Shown: positions 17,270-26,831 of the stretch, piece by piece
How positions within the stretch are numbered: position 1 is the stretch's first letter
Layout: every line of letters starts with the position of its first letter
Source: Bacillus sp. FJAT-22090
GTDB taxonomy: Bacteria; Bacillota; Bacilli; Bacillales_A; Planococcaceae
Reading direction: 5' to 3'
NCBI RefSeq assembly: GCF_001278755.1
Contig: NZ_CP012601.1
Span: 62,001-126,000, forward strand
Length of the DNA: 64,000 nucleotides
Notes under the pieces: model-generated
The model's database searches: none
What the model was told of the DNA's origin: nothing
The model's input: the letters and a program-made list of their open reading frames with translations, nothing else
Translations under genes and position numbers: made by a program

Positions 17270-18625
17270 TTATCTCTTATCAAATCCATTTTTAAAATAC
17301 ATAAACACCAATCCTATAATCCATATAGGCCCTACGATTAATGCGATACGTGTATCTGGGAAGTATGCCATCAGTCCGAGCACTAACACTAAAAATGCAA
17401 GCGCTATATAAGAACCAAAAGGAAAGAATATTGCTTTATACGTTAATCTTGAAACCTCTCCTTTAGAAAGGGTTTTACGGAATTTTAATTGGGACAACAA
17501 AATAATTCCCCATGTCCAAACAGCTCCGAATGTTGAAATACTTGTGACCCAAATAAACACTTTCTCAGGCACAAGATAGTTCAGTATGACACCTACTAAT
17601 AGTAAGGTTGCGGAGAATACGATTGCCTTAGAAGGAACACCAGTCCTACTAATCTTTTTAAATGAAGCTGATGCTTGCTTTTGTTCTGCTAAGTTAAACA
17701 ACATGCGTCCTGTACTAAAGATTCCGCTATTACAACTAGAAAGTGCGGCAGTTAATACAACGAAATTTATAATGCCTGCTGCCGGTCCAATGCCGATTTG
17801 TTCAAACATTAACACAAATGGACTTCCATTACTGCCTATTTCATCCCATGGATAAATGGACATAATGACAAATAAAGCACCTACATAGAACAATAAAATA
17901 CGCCAAAAAACCGTATCAATTGCTCGAGGAATGACTGTTTTCGGATTTTTTGCTTCTCCAGCAGTAACCCCAATCATCTCCACACCTAAGTATGCAAACA
18001 TGACCATTTGTAGAGACATAAAGATACCAGTGATTCCATTTGGTGCAAATCCACCATGCGACCATAAGTTACTAATACCAACAGCAACTCCACCATTACC
18101 AATTCCAAAAATAATCACACCTAGTCCCACAAAAATCATAGCAAGGATTGCCACAATTTTTATAAGGGCGAACCAAAACTCAAATTCACCATAAGCTTTT
18201 ACAGTGATTAAATTTACCATCGTCATGATAACGAGTGCTGCTAATGCCCAAATCCAGCTTGGTGTGTCCGGATACCACATTTGCATATAAACCCCAACAG
18301 CAGTAATCTCTGCCATACATGTTACAACCCATAAAAACCAATAATTCCATCCGGTAATATAACCGGCAAGCGGTCCTAAATAATCCTTTGCATACCTACT
18401 AAAAGAGCCTGCAACCGGATTATGCACTGCCATCTCACCGAGGGCACGCATAATTATTAAGATAGCGATTCCACCAACTATGTATGAAATAAGAATTGCT
18501 GGTCCTGCCAATTTGATAGCAGTAGCCGAACCTAAAAATAATCCTACTCCAATTGCTGCACCTAACGACATTAAGGTGATATGACGTTGTTCTAATCCAC
18601 GTTGTAATTTCTGATTGTCACCCAA
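17270..18625 (-). CDS. APC-family amino-acid permease
   Basis: A 451-aa membrane transporter with about 12 helices. The N-terminal motif GLEQRHITLMSLGAAIGVGL and conserved GPAILISYIVGG and EMAVHNPVAGSFSRYA place it in the AAT group of the APC superfamily (proton-coupled amino-acid uptake, like AapA/CycA/ProY). The start is TTG 18625, ten bases after AGGAG on the minus strand; no better-placed ATG exists. Substrate cannot be assigned. It faces yuxL, with the 21-bp array between them. Confidence 0.88.
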   Translation of the reverse strand: MGDNQKLQRGLEQRHITLMSLGAAIGVGLFLGSATAIKLAGPAILISYIVGGIAILIIMRALGEMAVHNPVAGSFSRYAKDYLGPLAGYITGWNYWFLWVVTCMAEITAVGVYMQMWYPDTPSWIWALAALVIMTMVNLITVKAYGEFEFWFALIKIVAILAMIFVGLGVIIFGIGNGGVAVGISNLWSHGGFAPNGITGIFMSLQMVMFAYLGVEMIGVTAGEAKNPKTVIPRAIDTVFWRILLFYVGALFVIMSIYPWDEIGSNGSPFVLMFEQIGIGPAAGIINFVVLTAALSSCNSGIFSTGRMLFNLAEQKQASASFKKISRTGVPSKAIVFSATLLLVGVILNYLVPEKVFIWVTSISTFGAVWTWGIILLSQLKFRKTLSKGEVSRLTYKAIFFPFGSYIALAFLVLVLGLMAYFPDTRIALIVGPIWIIGLVFMYFKNGFDKR

Positions 18626-18756
18626 TGGTATGTCACTCCTTTGAATAGATTACTTATGTTATATAACACTAACCATAATAAAGCATTGAGAGAGAACAGT
18701 CTATATTATTTGAAATGTGGTAAAATTATGTATATGTATTGGATGAGGTGATGAAA

Positions 18757-19296
18757 TTGAAACAGGTGACTATTCGACCTATAGTTGAGAATGAATTATC
18801 TAAATTATGGGAACTATGTGCGAAAGAAGAGGCGCCAGAATGGAAAAAGTGGGATGCTCCTTACTTTCCATATGAACCGAAAACTTTTGAACAGTTTTTA
18901 GAGAAAAAACATCATTATATAAATCAGGAAGACTTTTGGGGAATCTATGTAGATGATTTACTAGTAGGATCTTTATGCTACTATTGGGAGCATGAAGAAT
19001 CTCTTTGGCTTGAAATGGGAATTGTTATCTATGACCCTATCTACTGGAATGGTGGTATCGGTACAGAAGCTTTGCGACTGTGGACCACCCATTTATTTCG
19101 TGAATTACCCCTCGTGCGCGTGGGCTATACGACTTGGTCGGGCAACGAGCGGATGATTAAAGTTGGAGAGAAGCTAGGAATGACAATGGAAGCACGTCTT
19201 CGTAAATGCCGTTTTTATAATGGAGTTTACTATGATTCTATTAGAATGGGAATATTAAGAGATGAATGGGAAAAAGAGTATGACAGCTTTGCTTGA
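18757..19296 (+). CDS. GNAT-family N-acetyltransferase
   Basis: A 179-aa protein of the RimJ/RimL type. TTG 18757 is preferred because AGGTGA (18746-18751) is then well spaced; ATG 18751 overlaps that site and would add two residues. The acetyl-CoA-binding region is YWNGGIGTEALRLWTTHLF, and the C-terminal GEKLGMTMEARLRKCRFY is typical of acetylases acting on proteins or antibiotics. It overlaps the FetA-like ATPase gene, so the three genes form one operon. Substrate unknown. Confidence 0.85.
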   Translation: MKQVTIRPIVENELSKLWELCAKEEAPEWKKWDAPYFPYEPKTFEQFLEKKHHYINQEDFWGIYVDDLLVGSLCYYWEHEESLWLEMGIVIYDPIYWNGGIGTEALRLWTTHLFRELPLVRVGYTTWSGNERMIKVGEKLGMTMEARLRKCRFYNGVYYDSIRMGILRDEWEKEYDSFA

Positions 19297-20014
19297 AATT
19301 AAAAATATAACTAAAAATTATTGGGACATGAAAGAGGCAAAGTGCCGCCTTCATTTATTTGAGAATATTACCGTAGTTCTTCAAAAGGCGGAGCGTATTG
19401 CTTTACTAGGTAAATCAGGAGAAGGGAAAAGTACACTACTACGGACACTTGCTTTATTTGAAACACTTGATAAAGGTGAAATTTATTTTAAAGGTGATTC
19501 AGCAAAAGAACTGGATACACGACAATGGCGTATGAATATAGCATATGTTGCTCAGCAATCAATCATGCTCCTAGGAACAATCGAGGATAATTTGAAAACT
19601 GTTAGCAAGTTGCATAATATTCCATTTGATGAAGGGCTAGCAAAAAAATACATGAAGGATATAGGACTTGAGCATTTAATGTGGAACAAAAAAGCAAAGG
19701 ATTTATCTGGTGGAGAGAAACAAAGGGTAGCCTTGGTGAGAACATTATTATTAAATCCACCTGTCCTTCTATTGGATGAAATCACTGCCTCACTTGATCA
19801 GCAAAGTAAAGAATACGTAGAGCTGCTTTTGGAACACATACATAAAGAAAAAGGAACATCATTTATTTGGATAACGCATGATCTTGAACAAGCTAAGAAA
19901 ATCAGTGACCGAGTTTGGTATATGGAGAATGGTAGATTGGCAATTGACTCTCGTACAGAAGACTTTTTTGAAAGTCATCATACTCAAGTAATTCCTGATC
20001 AGGTGATGTTATGA
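19280..20014 (+). CDS. fetA: FetA-like ABC transporter ATPase
   Basis: About 244 aa. ATG 19280 gives MTALLEIKNITKNYW; ATG 19262 is possible and neither has a strong ribosome site. Walker A GKSGEGKST is at 44-52, the signature LSGGEKQR and Walker B VLLLDEITASLD (Glu present) are intact, and the His switch is in WITHDLEQA. Four-base coupling (ATGA) to a UPF0014/FetB permease identifies a FetAB (YbbL-YbbM) pair, implicated in iron export and peroxide resistance in E. coli. That function here is by family analogy. Confidence 0.85.
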   Translation: MTALLEIKNITKNYWDMKEAKCRLHLFENITVVLQKAERIALLGKSGEGKSTLLRTLALFETLDKGEIYFKGDSAKELDTRQWRMNIAYVAQQSIMLLGTIEDNLKTVSKLHNIPFDEGLAKKYMKDIGLEHLMWNKKAKDLSGGEKQRVALVRTLLLNPPVLLLDEITASLDQQSKEYVELLLEHIHKEKGTSFIWITHDLEQAKKISDRVWYMENGRLAIDSRTEDFFESHHTQVIPDQVML

Positions 20015-20766
20015 GTTTTGTTGCACTCAGCTTCACGTTATTATTCGTTGTTATTACCATGCTCCTATCCGTTTGGCAAAAGCTCGATCTTGAAAAAGAT
20101 ATTGCAGTTGGTACTATTCGCGCGGCTATTCAGCTTCTAGCAGTAGGCTATGTACTGCAATTTGTGTTTCAATCAGAAAATATCCTCATTATTGTATTAA
20201 TTATTTGCATCATGATTATAGTTGCAGCTAGTAATGCTGCCAAACGTGCTAAAGGTATGACAGGGGTCTTTTGGAGAATTATTATTTCCATAGCAACGAT
20301 GGAAGTTTTAATGATGGGACTATTACTTGGATTGCAAATAATTGAAGCAACCCCTCAGTACATTATTCCTCTTAGTGGAATGACAATTGGAAATGCTATG
20401 GTTGCGTGTGGATTATTTTTAACGCAATTAAAACGAGAAACAGAAAGCTCCAAAGGTGAAATTGAAACTCTTCTCTCCTTAGGTGCCACAAGTCGACAGG
20501 CTGTACAGGAAGTACTAAAACGTTCCGTGAAATTTAGTATGATTCCTACAATTGATGCGATGAAAACTGTAGGGCTTGTGCAGCTACCTGGAATGATGAC
20601 AGGAATGATTATAGCAGGTGCAGACCCAGTGGAGGCTGTACGATATCAGATATTGATAGTCTTTGTTTTTACAAGCTCCTCTGCAATTACGAGTATGATG
20701 TTAAGTATGCTTTGTTATAAACATTTATTTACAAAGGATTTGCAATTGAAGGATTGGAGAGAATAA
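20011..20766 (+). CDS. fetB: FetB/UPF0014-family iron-export permease
   Basis: A 251-aa membrane protein with about six or seven helices. It carries the family features GTIRAAIQLLAVGYVL, IPLSGMTIGNAMVACGL, LSLGATSRQAVQ, TIDAMKTVGLVQLPGMMTG and QILIVF. The start overlaps the ATPase stop by four bases. Together with the ATPase it would form an exporter, probably of iron. The gene is followed by a GTG-initiated Nudix-like gene after one base, so translation may be coupled further. Confidence 0.9.
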   Translation: MSFVALSFTLLFVVITMLLSVWQKLDLEKDIAVGTIRAAIQLLAVGYVLQFVFQSENILIIVLIICIMIIVAASNAAKRAKGMTGVFWRIIISIATMEVLMMGLLLGLQIIEATPQYIIPLSGMTIGNAMVACGLFLTQLKRETESSKGEIETLLSLGATSRQAVQEVLKRSVKFSMIPTIDAMKTVGLVQLPGMMTGMIIAGADPVEAVRYQILIVFVFTSSSAITSMMLSMLCYKHLFTKDLQLKDWRE

Positions 20767-20767
20767 A

Positions 20768-21523
20768 GTGAAGCCGATAGTAATCATTGAACAAGCTCCT
20801 ACTCGAGTAACAGTTAAATATGATCCGACGCCTTTCCATCTACCGAAAAGCATCCAAGAGCGACATCAGTTATTTTGGGAACAGCTAAAAAAGAATAACA
20901 AACAGTTTCGGAATGGAGAAGTATTCACTATTACTGATATAAATAAAACTAGTGATGAACTTCAAATAAAAGTTGTAAAAACAGACTACAAACATTTTTT
21001 ATATACACTTCATCACGCAGATTGTACATACCCTTGTAGAGTCATTTTTACATGTATGGCGGTTATTACGAATGATCATCACATTGCTTTTGGGCGAATG
21101 AATCAACATACATCGACTCCGGGAAGATTACAATTTACAGGTGGAGGACTGGACGAGACTGACTTAGATGGCTTTGTATTTAATTTGGAGAGAAGTATAG
21201 CAAAAGAGTTAGAAGAAGAAATGGGATTAAGTGTTGATTCTCCATTTTCCAAATCATTCAAACCTAAGTTTATTAAGAATAAGGGGACATATGATTTTTG
21301 GGCTATTATGTTCGAGTTGAAAGTGGATTATTCTATGAAGGAGCTTCAAGCCTTATTTCAACATCACAATGAAAGTCTTCTAGAAAAAGGCGAGCAACCA
21401 GAGTTTGATGAGTTTCTATTTATCAAATTAAATAAAGAGAGCGTGCAGTCCTTTATTCAGAACGATCCATCTTTAAAGGAAGATTATTTAGGGCCTATTT
21501 TGTTAAAGTACATCGAAGATTAG
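20768..21523 (+). CDS. Nudix-like protein with degenerate box
   Basis: A 251-aa protein starting at GTG 20768, nine bases after GGAG. The C-terminal two-thirds resembles a Nudix fold: TGGGLDETDLDGFV and SIAKELEEEMGL replace the canonical GX5EX7REUXEEXGU. The arginine is lysine and the first glutamate is not at the usual spacing, but the metal-binding ELEEE is kept. The N-terminal 90 residues look like an extra domain. Last gene of the GNAT-fetAB transcript; a nucleotide or cofactor hydrolase role is uncertain. Confidence 0.65.
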   Translation: MKPIVIIEQAPTRVTVKYDPTPFHLPKSIQERHQLFWEQLKKNNKQFRNGEVFTITDINKTSDELQIKVVKTDYKHFLYTLHHADCTYPCRVIFTCMAVITNDHHIAFGRMNQHTSTPGRLQFTGGGLDETDLDGFVFNLERSIAKELEEEMGLSVDSPFSKSFKPKFIKNKGTYDFWAIMFELKVDYSMKELQALFQHHNESLLEKGEQPEFDEFLFIKLNKESVQSFIQNDPSLKEDYLGPILLKYIED

Positions 21524-21541
21524 ATTATCAGGAGAACCCGC

Positions 21542-21580
21542 AAAAACCCCAGAGAGATTAATTTCTCACTGGGGTTTTTT
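21542..21580. terminator. Bidirectional terminator
   Basis: AAAAACCCCAGAGAGA/TTCTCACTGGGGTTTTTT between converging genes; the stop codon of the HAD gene lies in its loop. Confidence 0.88.
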
Positions 21581-22118
21581 GTGGGATTTTTAGCAGCCAT
21601 TTGACCGCTTCCAACAAATTTTGTGCAATATGATCTGGTTCTACATCTTTCCAGATCTCTCGATGTTGATGTAAGGAGCTTTTTCCCCAACCAGTTAGGA
21701 CTAATATTTTCAACGCACCAACAGCATGAGCAGCTAGCATATCTGTTGATCCAACATCCCCGATTACGACACAATTTTTTAGCTCTAAATTATGTTTCCT
21801 AGCGGCTTCTATTAACATACCAGGTTTAGGTTTATGACACATACAAGCATTTTCTTCACTATGTGGACAAATAAATGCATCATGGAAGCCGAATGAAAGA
21901 AACTCCTCTTGAAACTCTGTGATTGATGCTTCTTTTCTGCTAATTCTATGTTGATTTGTGAATGCAAACATTCGAGTGCCATGCTCTTTTAGTAATTTAA
22001 ATGCATCTGTACTGAATTCATAAGGCATAAAATTCTTAGGATGAATAAAATGACCTGTGCCACCAATTGTTCCATCTCTATCAATGAATATTGCTTCTAT
22101 GTTTTTTATTTGATCCAT
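21558..22118 (-). CDS. HAD-superfamily (subfamily IIIA) phosphatase
   Basis: A 186-aa hydrolase. Motif I is FIDRDGTIGG with nucleophile D13 and D15. Motif II is AFTNQ, and motif III is the K in HKPKPGM with VIGDVGSTDML. The CPHSEENACMCHKPKPGM segment resembles the zinc-binding loop of histidinol-phosphatase/GmhB enzymes, though the exact ligand set differs. It starts 13 bases inside the end of the MccF-like gene, so the two are co-translated. Substrate unknown: a phosphorylated sugar or small metabolite. Confidence 0.85.
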   Translation of the reverse strand: MDQIKNIEAIFIDRDGTIGGTGHFIHPKNFMPYEFSTDAFKLLKEHGTRMFAFTNQHRISRKEASITEFQEEFLSFGFHDAFICPHSEENACMCHKPKPGMLIEAARKHNLELKNCVVIGDVGSTDMLAAHAVGALKILVLTGWGKSSLHQHREIWKDVEPDHIAQNLLEAVKWLLKIPQKTPVRN

Positions 22119-23107
22119 TGTTCGATAATGGTTACTTTTTTATTAGTTGCATCTAATTTTATATTTCTTCCAATGGGCATCGTGAGCATGGGATGAGTAT
22201 GGCAACAATCAAATTCAGTAAGAATAGGGATGGACGGTTGTCCAATTGTTTCTAGTAAGATATCAGATGGTGTTCTTCCCGTTCCTTGATTATCAAACAG
22301 CTCGTGTTTTCCTAAAATGATTCCACCTACACGATCAAATACACCGTTCAGTTTTAACAGGTTAAAATTCTTTTCCACAACGGAAGCTGTTTTCATCGTG
22401 TCTTCTATTAAGAGAATATCTCCTTCTTTAATCTTAGGCATATAGGGGCTTCCCCAAAAACCATACATAGCATTTAAATTACCACCAATTAATCTTCCTT
22501 GGGCAGAACCTCCATTTAAGCAAACCCACTCATTGCTTCTGTTTTCTTTTTCTTCTGTTTTCTCCTCCCAATTAAGTGGCTCATCTGTCCAATAAGGAGG
22601 AGTTGGAATAGTAAATGGAGTTTGCTGTTGTTCGATTAATATTTCATTGAAATAATCGAATGTATAGTGCACAAAAGGCTCAAATTCTCCAAAAGAAGGG
22701 ACCAAAGCTGGACCGTAAAAAGTTGGAATCCCAGTTTGTGCATAAATTCCTAACAAAATAGCAGTTGCATCGGAATAGCCAATCATTATTTTAGGATCCT
22801 TCTTAAATGCTTTATAGTCGATATAAGGCAAAATTGCATTCGAATTAGTTCCACCAATTGTTGACATAATACATTTGACGTCTGGGTCACGAATGAGTTC
22901 ATTCAATTCATTTGCCCGTTCCAGTATACTTCCAGAACGATAATAATCACGCTTGCCAGTTAGATTTCCTTCAACTATCTGTAACCCTTTGGATTCTAAA
23001 AAAGACTTTGCTCTTTTATATCTCTTAGGGGATGAATAAGTGATAGGAGAAGACGGTGAATATATCCCAATCTTATCTCCTTGCTTTAGTCGATTTAATA
23101 GTGTCAT
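22106..23107 (-). CDS. S66 family (MccF/LD-carboxypeptidase-like) serine peptidase
   Basis: A 333-aa enzyme with the Ser-Glu-His layout of S66. Nucleophile S112 is in MIGYSDATAILLG, the Glu region is LLIEDTMKTASVVEKN, and the histidine is in FDCCHTHPMLTMPIG. The start follows GAGGAG on the minus strand. Relatives are LD-carboxypeptidase A (murein recycling) and MccF, which cleaves microcin C-like aminoacyl-sulfamoyl nucleotides for self-protection; B. subtilis YocD is similar. The insert around 180-200 favours the MccF branch, but biochemical specificity is undetermined. Confidence 0.88.
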   Translation of the reverse strand: MTLLNRLKQGDKIGIYSPSSPITYSSPKRYKRAKSFLESKGLQIVEGNLTGKRDYYRSGSILERANELNELIRDPDVKCIMSTIGGTNSNAILPYIDYKAFKKDPKIMIGYSDATAILLGIYAQTGIPTFYGPALVPSFGEFEPFVHYTFDYFNEILIEQQQTPFTIPTPPYWTDEPLNWEEKTEEKENRSNEWVCLNGGSAQGRLIGGNLNAMYGFWGSPYMPKIKEGDILLIEDTMKTASVVEKNFNLLKLNGVFDRVGGIILGKHELFDNQGTGRTPSDILLETIGQPSIPILTEFDCCHTHPMLTMPIGRNIKLDATNKKVTIIEQWIK

Positions 23108-23267
23108 AAAATATATTCTCCTCGATTAATTTATGTAATAGTTTAGAAAAATGCAAAGAGGTAAGTATTTACAATTATAGCTTAATTAAGATAAAGTGAA
23201 AATATAATATTCTGAAAGATTTTATTTATGATGAAGAGTATTATAGAAAAAAGTTGGGGGATAGAAA

Positions 23268-23765
23268 ATGTTGATAAAAGAACAAGCAGAGTTGTTAAGC
23301 AAAGATGGATTTTACATGAGTACAGATAAAAGTTTGTTGGATGTGGAAGTCATCTATAATTTTCTTAGTAAAGAATCTTATTGGCTTGAAGGTACCTCAA
23401 AAGCTTTGGTTATAGCATCTATCGAAAATTCAACTATTTGTTATGGTATTTACGATGGAGATCCTACTAAGGGGACACCAAAGCAAATAGGTTTTGCCCG
23501 TGTTCTATCTGACCTTGTTAGATATTCTTGGCTGGCGGATGTGTTCATACTTCCTGAATTTAGAGGAAAGGGTCTAAGTAAATGGTTGATGACCGTTATC
23601 ACGGAGAATCCAAAATTAAAAGGAACTAATTTTCACTTAGGAACTAGAGATGCTCATTCCTTGTATGCACAATTTGGTTTTAAGCCTTTAGAGCGAACTG
23701 AAAACAGTATGGCAAGACCACTTAATTGGGATGTTATAAATTCAATATATAAGGTAGAAAAATAA
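23268..23765 (+). CDS. GNAT-family N-acetyltransferase
   Basis: A 165-aa protein preceded by TTGGGGGATAG. The acetyl-CoA motif is VFILPEFRGKGLSKWLM, and the C-terminal DAHSLYAQFGFKPLE is the usual GNAT ending. Before it lies a beta-strand core (GIYDGD and IGFARVLSD). Stand-alone gene with a terminator after it; substrate unknown. Confidence 0.87.
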   Translation: MLIKEQAELLSKDGFYMSTDKSLLDVEVIYNFLSKESYWLEGTSKALVIASIENSTICYGIYDGDPTKGTPKQIGFARVLSDLVRYSWLADVFILPEFRGKGLSKWLMTVITENPKLKGTNFHLGTRDAHSLYAQFGFKPLERTENSMARPLNWDVINSIYKVEK

Positions 23766-23767
23766 TA

Positions 23768-23826
23768 AAAAAAGAAGTAACTGTACCGCATGTCTAATTA
23801 CAGCGGAGGGGTTACTTCTTTTTATG
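23768..23826. terminator. Bidirectional terminator
   Basis: AAAAAGAAGTAAC pairs with GTTACTTCTTTTT around an AC-rich centre; it serves the GNAT gene and the small minus-strand gene whose end lies inside it. Confidence 0.8.
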
Positions 23827-24054
23827 TGCTAATTCATATTTTATGCGCATTTTCCAAGTGCTGAAGTTTGAAACTAAATAATAAATACTTAAGTAAATCA
23901 AACTAAAACTAGTTACTTCTACTAAAAAACGAAGTATGGTGAGCATACTGAAATTGTCCATTAATTTATACTGAAAAAAATTCATTTTAAAAATTGTATT
24001 ATCTGCAATTATCATAGTAAGGATGTAAGAAAAAAATGCTTTCCAAAATGTCAT
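23812..24054 (-). CDS. Small two-helix membrane protein, unknown
   Basis: An 80-aa protein with two hydrophobic segments (about 5-18 and 40-64) and a basic tail ending AHKKK. A strong ribosome site (GGAGGTGG, seven bases from the ATG) supports real translation. I do not recognise the family. It is divergent from the SLC13 permease gene. Confidence 0.6.
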   Translation of the reverse strand: MTFWKAFFSYILTMIIADNTIFKMNFFQYKLMDNFSMLTILRFLVEVTSFSLIYLSIYYLVSNFSTWKMRIKYELAHKKK

Positions 24055-24196
24055 CTATCCACCTCCGTAGTAGGTATTTATTATCTCACATTTCCGAATA
24101 TTATGCGATTATAATAGTTAAGCATAGATGCAAGACATTTTAACGGCTTCTTATATAATTAAGGTAGATTTTCTAATGGAAAGGAATCCGAATAAG

Positions 24197-26041
24197 ATGC
24201 AGCTTGTTATAACTTTTAGTATTTTAGCGATTAGTATCGTTTTATTTATTAGTAATCGAGTACGTGCAGATTTAGTAGCACTGCTGGCATTATTAGCATT
24301 TGTCATAACCGGCGTTTTGGAACCAACAGAAGCCCTTGCCGGTTTTTCTAATTCGGTTGTTATTATGATTGCTGGATTGTTTGTAGTTGGGGCAGGGCTG
24401 CTAAGTACAGGTCTTGCGCATACAGCTGGAAACTTGCTACTAAGATTGTCGGGGAAAAGTGAAAAAAAGTTATTCGTATTATTACTAATCATTACAGGTA
24501 GCGTTGGGGCGTTCATGAGTAATACAGGAACGGTTGCTTTAATGCTTCCGATTGTTATTAGTATTGCAATTAGTATTAATAGCAGTCCTTCCAAGTATTT
24601 AATTCCACTTTCTTATATTAGTAGCTTGTCTGGTCTGTTAACTCTTATTGCGACACCTGCTAATTTGCTTATTAGTCAAGTACTTGTTGACAATGGCTAT
24701 GAGAAGCTAGGATTCTTTGAAATTACTCCTGTAGGCATTATTGCTATTATAGTTGGGATTCTATATTTCGTCGTTGCACGAAATATTGTACTTCCAAATG
24801 GTAAAAATAAAAAAGCGATAAAAGATGAGCATAAGCTTTCACCAAAGCAATTGGCGATTGATTATGAACTCGGTGGTAATTTGCATCGCCTTAAAGTACC
24901 TGATGATTCACCAATGATAGGGAAGCAACTTGCACAATTAAAGCTTCCGGCTAAGTATCATCTAGTTATTTTGAAAATTGATCGTAAATCGACGGAAGGT
25001 ATTCATATATTACCTATTACATATCAAGAAATGGCTGGACCGACGAGCATAATACAGGCAAAGGATATTTTATATATTCAAGGCACTTTTGATAGCATAG
25101 AGAAACTCGCCGAAGATTATTTGTTAATAATTGATGCAGAGGAATCTGAAGCAGATGTACTTGTAACAAAACAATTAGGAATTGCTGAGGTGCTCTTAAC
25201 TCCTCATTCTAGTTTAATAAATGAGACTGTAGGCAGCATTGGCTTCCGTGAAAAATATAATTTAAATATTTTAGGTATTAATCGAAAAGGAGAGTATGTA
25301 CTAAGTAATATGGCGGGCGTTCGCCTTCGTTTCGGAGATGCTCTTTTAGTACAAGGAGCATGGGAAGAAATTGAATTACTCTCAAGAGCGATGCAGGATG
25401 TTGTAGTTGTTGGACAACCGAAAGAACATGCTAGTACGGCTGCTGCAAGTGGTAAAGCACCAATTGCAGGGGCGATTATGTTGTTCATGATCATATTAAT
25501 GATTTTAGAAGTTTTTCCAGCTGTTATTTCTGTATTGATTGGTGCAGTACTCATGATTATTACAGGTTGTCTTCGAAATATGGATGATGCATATGGAAAA
25601 ATGAACTGGGAAAGTATTGTTTTGATTGCAGCTATGCTTCCAATGGCAACAGCTCTTGAAAAAACAGGTGGAATGGTTATACTTTCCAAAGGAATTATCG
25701 ATCTTCTAGGTGGATTTGGAGCAATGGGAGTTTTGGCAGGTATTTATTTTATTACGATGTTATTTGGTCAATTTATTAGTAACACCGCAACGGCCGTTTT
25801 ATTTGCGCCGATTGCAATGAGTGCAGCTATTACGATGGAAGCAAATCCATATACGTTCTTAATCGCAATTGCAGTTTCTTCCAGCATGGCTTTTGCGACA
25901 CCGGTTGCATCTCCGACAAATGCTTTAGTAATGACAGCAGGGGGATATAAGTTTATGAACTTTGTGAAAGCTGGTATTCCTCTACAAATTGTTATGTTTA
26001 TTGTAATGATGATTGTCATTCCAATTTTCTTCCCGTTGTGA
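24197..26041 (+). CDS. SLC13-family anion permease with TrkA-C domains
   Basis: A 614-aa transporter. ATG 24197 is chosen because the product then starts directly with the first helix (MQLVITFSILAISIVLF) and AAAGGAA lies upstream; ATG 24128 would add 23 residues. The two halves each have five or six helices with the family signatures SNTGTVALMLPI and SNTATAVLFAPIAM. They are separated by a soluble insert (about 200-410) with two TrkA-C/RCK-C-like domains (RLKVPDDSPMIGKQLAQL and LTPHSSLINETVGS). Such proteins carry sulfate, dicarboxylates or other divalent anions with sodium; TrkA-C domains may bind a regulatory nucleotide. Substrate not assignable. Confidence 0.88.
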   Translation: MQLVITFSILAISIVLFISNRVRADLVALLALLAFVITGVLEPTEALAGFSNSVVIMIAGLFVVGAGLLSTGLAHTAGNLLLRLSGKSEKKLFVLLLIITGSVGAFMSNTGTVALMLPIVISIAISINSSPSKYLIPLSYISSLSGLLTLIATPANLLISQVLVDNGYEKLGFFEITPVGIIAIIVGILYFVVARNIVLPNGKNKKAIKDEHKLSPKQLAIDYELGGNLHRLKVPDDSPMIGKQLAQLKLPAKYHLVILKIDRKSTEGIHILPITYQEMAGPTSIIQAKDILYIQGTFDSIEKLAEDYLLIIDAEESEADVLVTKQLGIAEVLLTPHSSLINETVGSIGFREKYNLNILGINRKGEYVLSNMAGVRLRFGDALLVQGAWEEIELLSRAMQDVVVVGQPKEHASTAAASGKAPIAGAIMLFMIILMILEVFPAVISVLIGAVLMIITGCLRNMDDAYGKMNWESIVLIAAMLPMATALEKTGGMVILSKGIIDLLGGFGAMGVLAGIYFITMLFGQFISNTATAVLFAPIAMSAAITMEANPYTFLIAIAVSSSMAFATPVASPTNALVMTAGGYKFMNFVKAGIPLQIVMFIVMMIVIPIFFPL

Positions 26042-26051
26042 TAAATAATGA

Positions 26052-26083
26052 AGGGTCTTTCGTTTTAAGGGAGGCTCTTTTTT
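26052..26083 (+). terminator. Probable terminator of SLC13 gene
   Basis: AGGGTCTTTC/GGGAGGCTCT pair over ten positions if G-U pairs are allowed, followed by a T run. Confidence 0.5.
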
Positions 26084-26085
26084 AT

Positions 26086-26113
26086 TTGACATTTTTACTC
26101 AATATGATATAAC
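26086..26113 (+). promoter_or_regulatory. Sigma-A promoter of yrrT operon
   Basis: TTGACA (26086-26091), 16 bp, TATAAC (26108-26113). The roughly 65-base leader shows no T-box or SAM riboswitch. A half-site GGAAT near 26149 is the only hint of a CymR-type operator. Confidence 0.65.
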
Positions 26114-26179
26114 TATAAATGTTAGGCCTAAAGCAAAGTAATCAACTAGGAATAATATATTTTATAAAGGGGCTAGATG

Positions 26180-26818
26180 ATGGGAAGAGAATTTGTCGAT
26201 ATCTTTGATGGATGGGCACACTCTTATGACGCTTCGGTTTCTGGTGAAGATCCAGAATATCGTGATGTATTTGAAGGATATGAAACTATTTTAAGAGAAG
26301 TTGCAAATCGTGTTTCTGGGACAGTGATCGAATTTGGAACCGGTACTGGTAATTTAACAGCAAAGCTAATAGAGGAAGGAATTTCGGTTATTGGTATCGA
26401 ACCTAATACGAAGATGCGAGAATTAACTGCAAAACGATTTCCCTCTATTAAGGTCATAGATGGAGATTTACTTCAATTTAATAGTGAAAGTGAACGTATA
26501 GATGCAATTGTCAGCACGTATGTATTTCATCATTTAACGGATGAGGAAAAGGGAGTAGCTTTAAAGAAATATGCAGAGCTTCTTTCAAAAGAGGGAAAGA
26601 TTGTTTTTGCTGATACTGTTTTTATTACTGAAGAAGCTAAACAAGACCAAATTGAAAAGGAAAGAAACCGTGGTTTTAATAATGTGGCAGACGATTTAGA
26701 ACGAGAATATTATACTACGATTCCAATACTAACAAAATTGTTTGAAGAAGCTGGATTTCAAGTTAGTTTCACAAAAATGAATGATTATGTTTGGTTGATG
26801 GATGCGACTAAAAGATAA
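26180..26818 (+). CDS. yrrT: YrrT-like SAM-dependent methyltransferase
   Basis: A 212-aa protein. ATG 26180 ([17 protein letters not shown]) fits AAAGGGG spacing better than ATG 26177. The SAM motif is [10 protein letters not shown] at 51-60, followed by IGIEPN, a GD acidic motif and [13 protein letters not shown]. In B. subtilis yrrT heads the yrrT-mtnN-mccA-mccB operon for converting the product of methylation back to cysteine. Here it also heads the operon, but the second gene is luxS. Methyl acceptor unknown. Confidence 0.88.
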   Translation: MGREFVDIFDGWAHSYDASVSGEDPEYRDVFEGYETILREVANRVSGTVIEFGTGTGNLTAKLIEEGISVIGIEPNTKMRELTAKRFPSIKVIDGDLLQFNSESERIDAIVSTYVFHHLTDEEKGVALKKYAELLSKEGKIVFADTVFITEEAKQDQIEKERNRGFNNVADDLEREYYTTIPILTKLFEEAGFQVSFTKMNDYVWLMDATKR

Positions 26819-26831
26819 GGAGCTAGTTCAT

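Noticed and set aside
26114-26179. T-box or SAM riboswitch in the yrrT leader
   Set aside because: The leader is only about 65 bases and lacks the conserved motifs of either; only a GGAAT half-site is seen.
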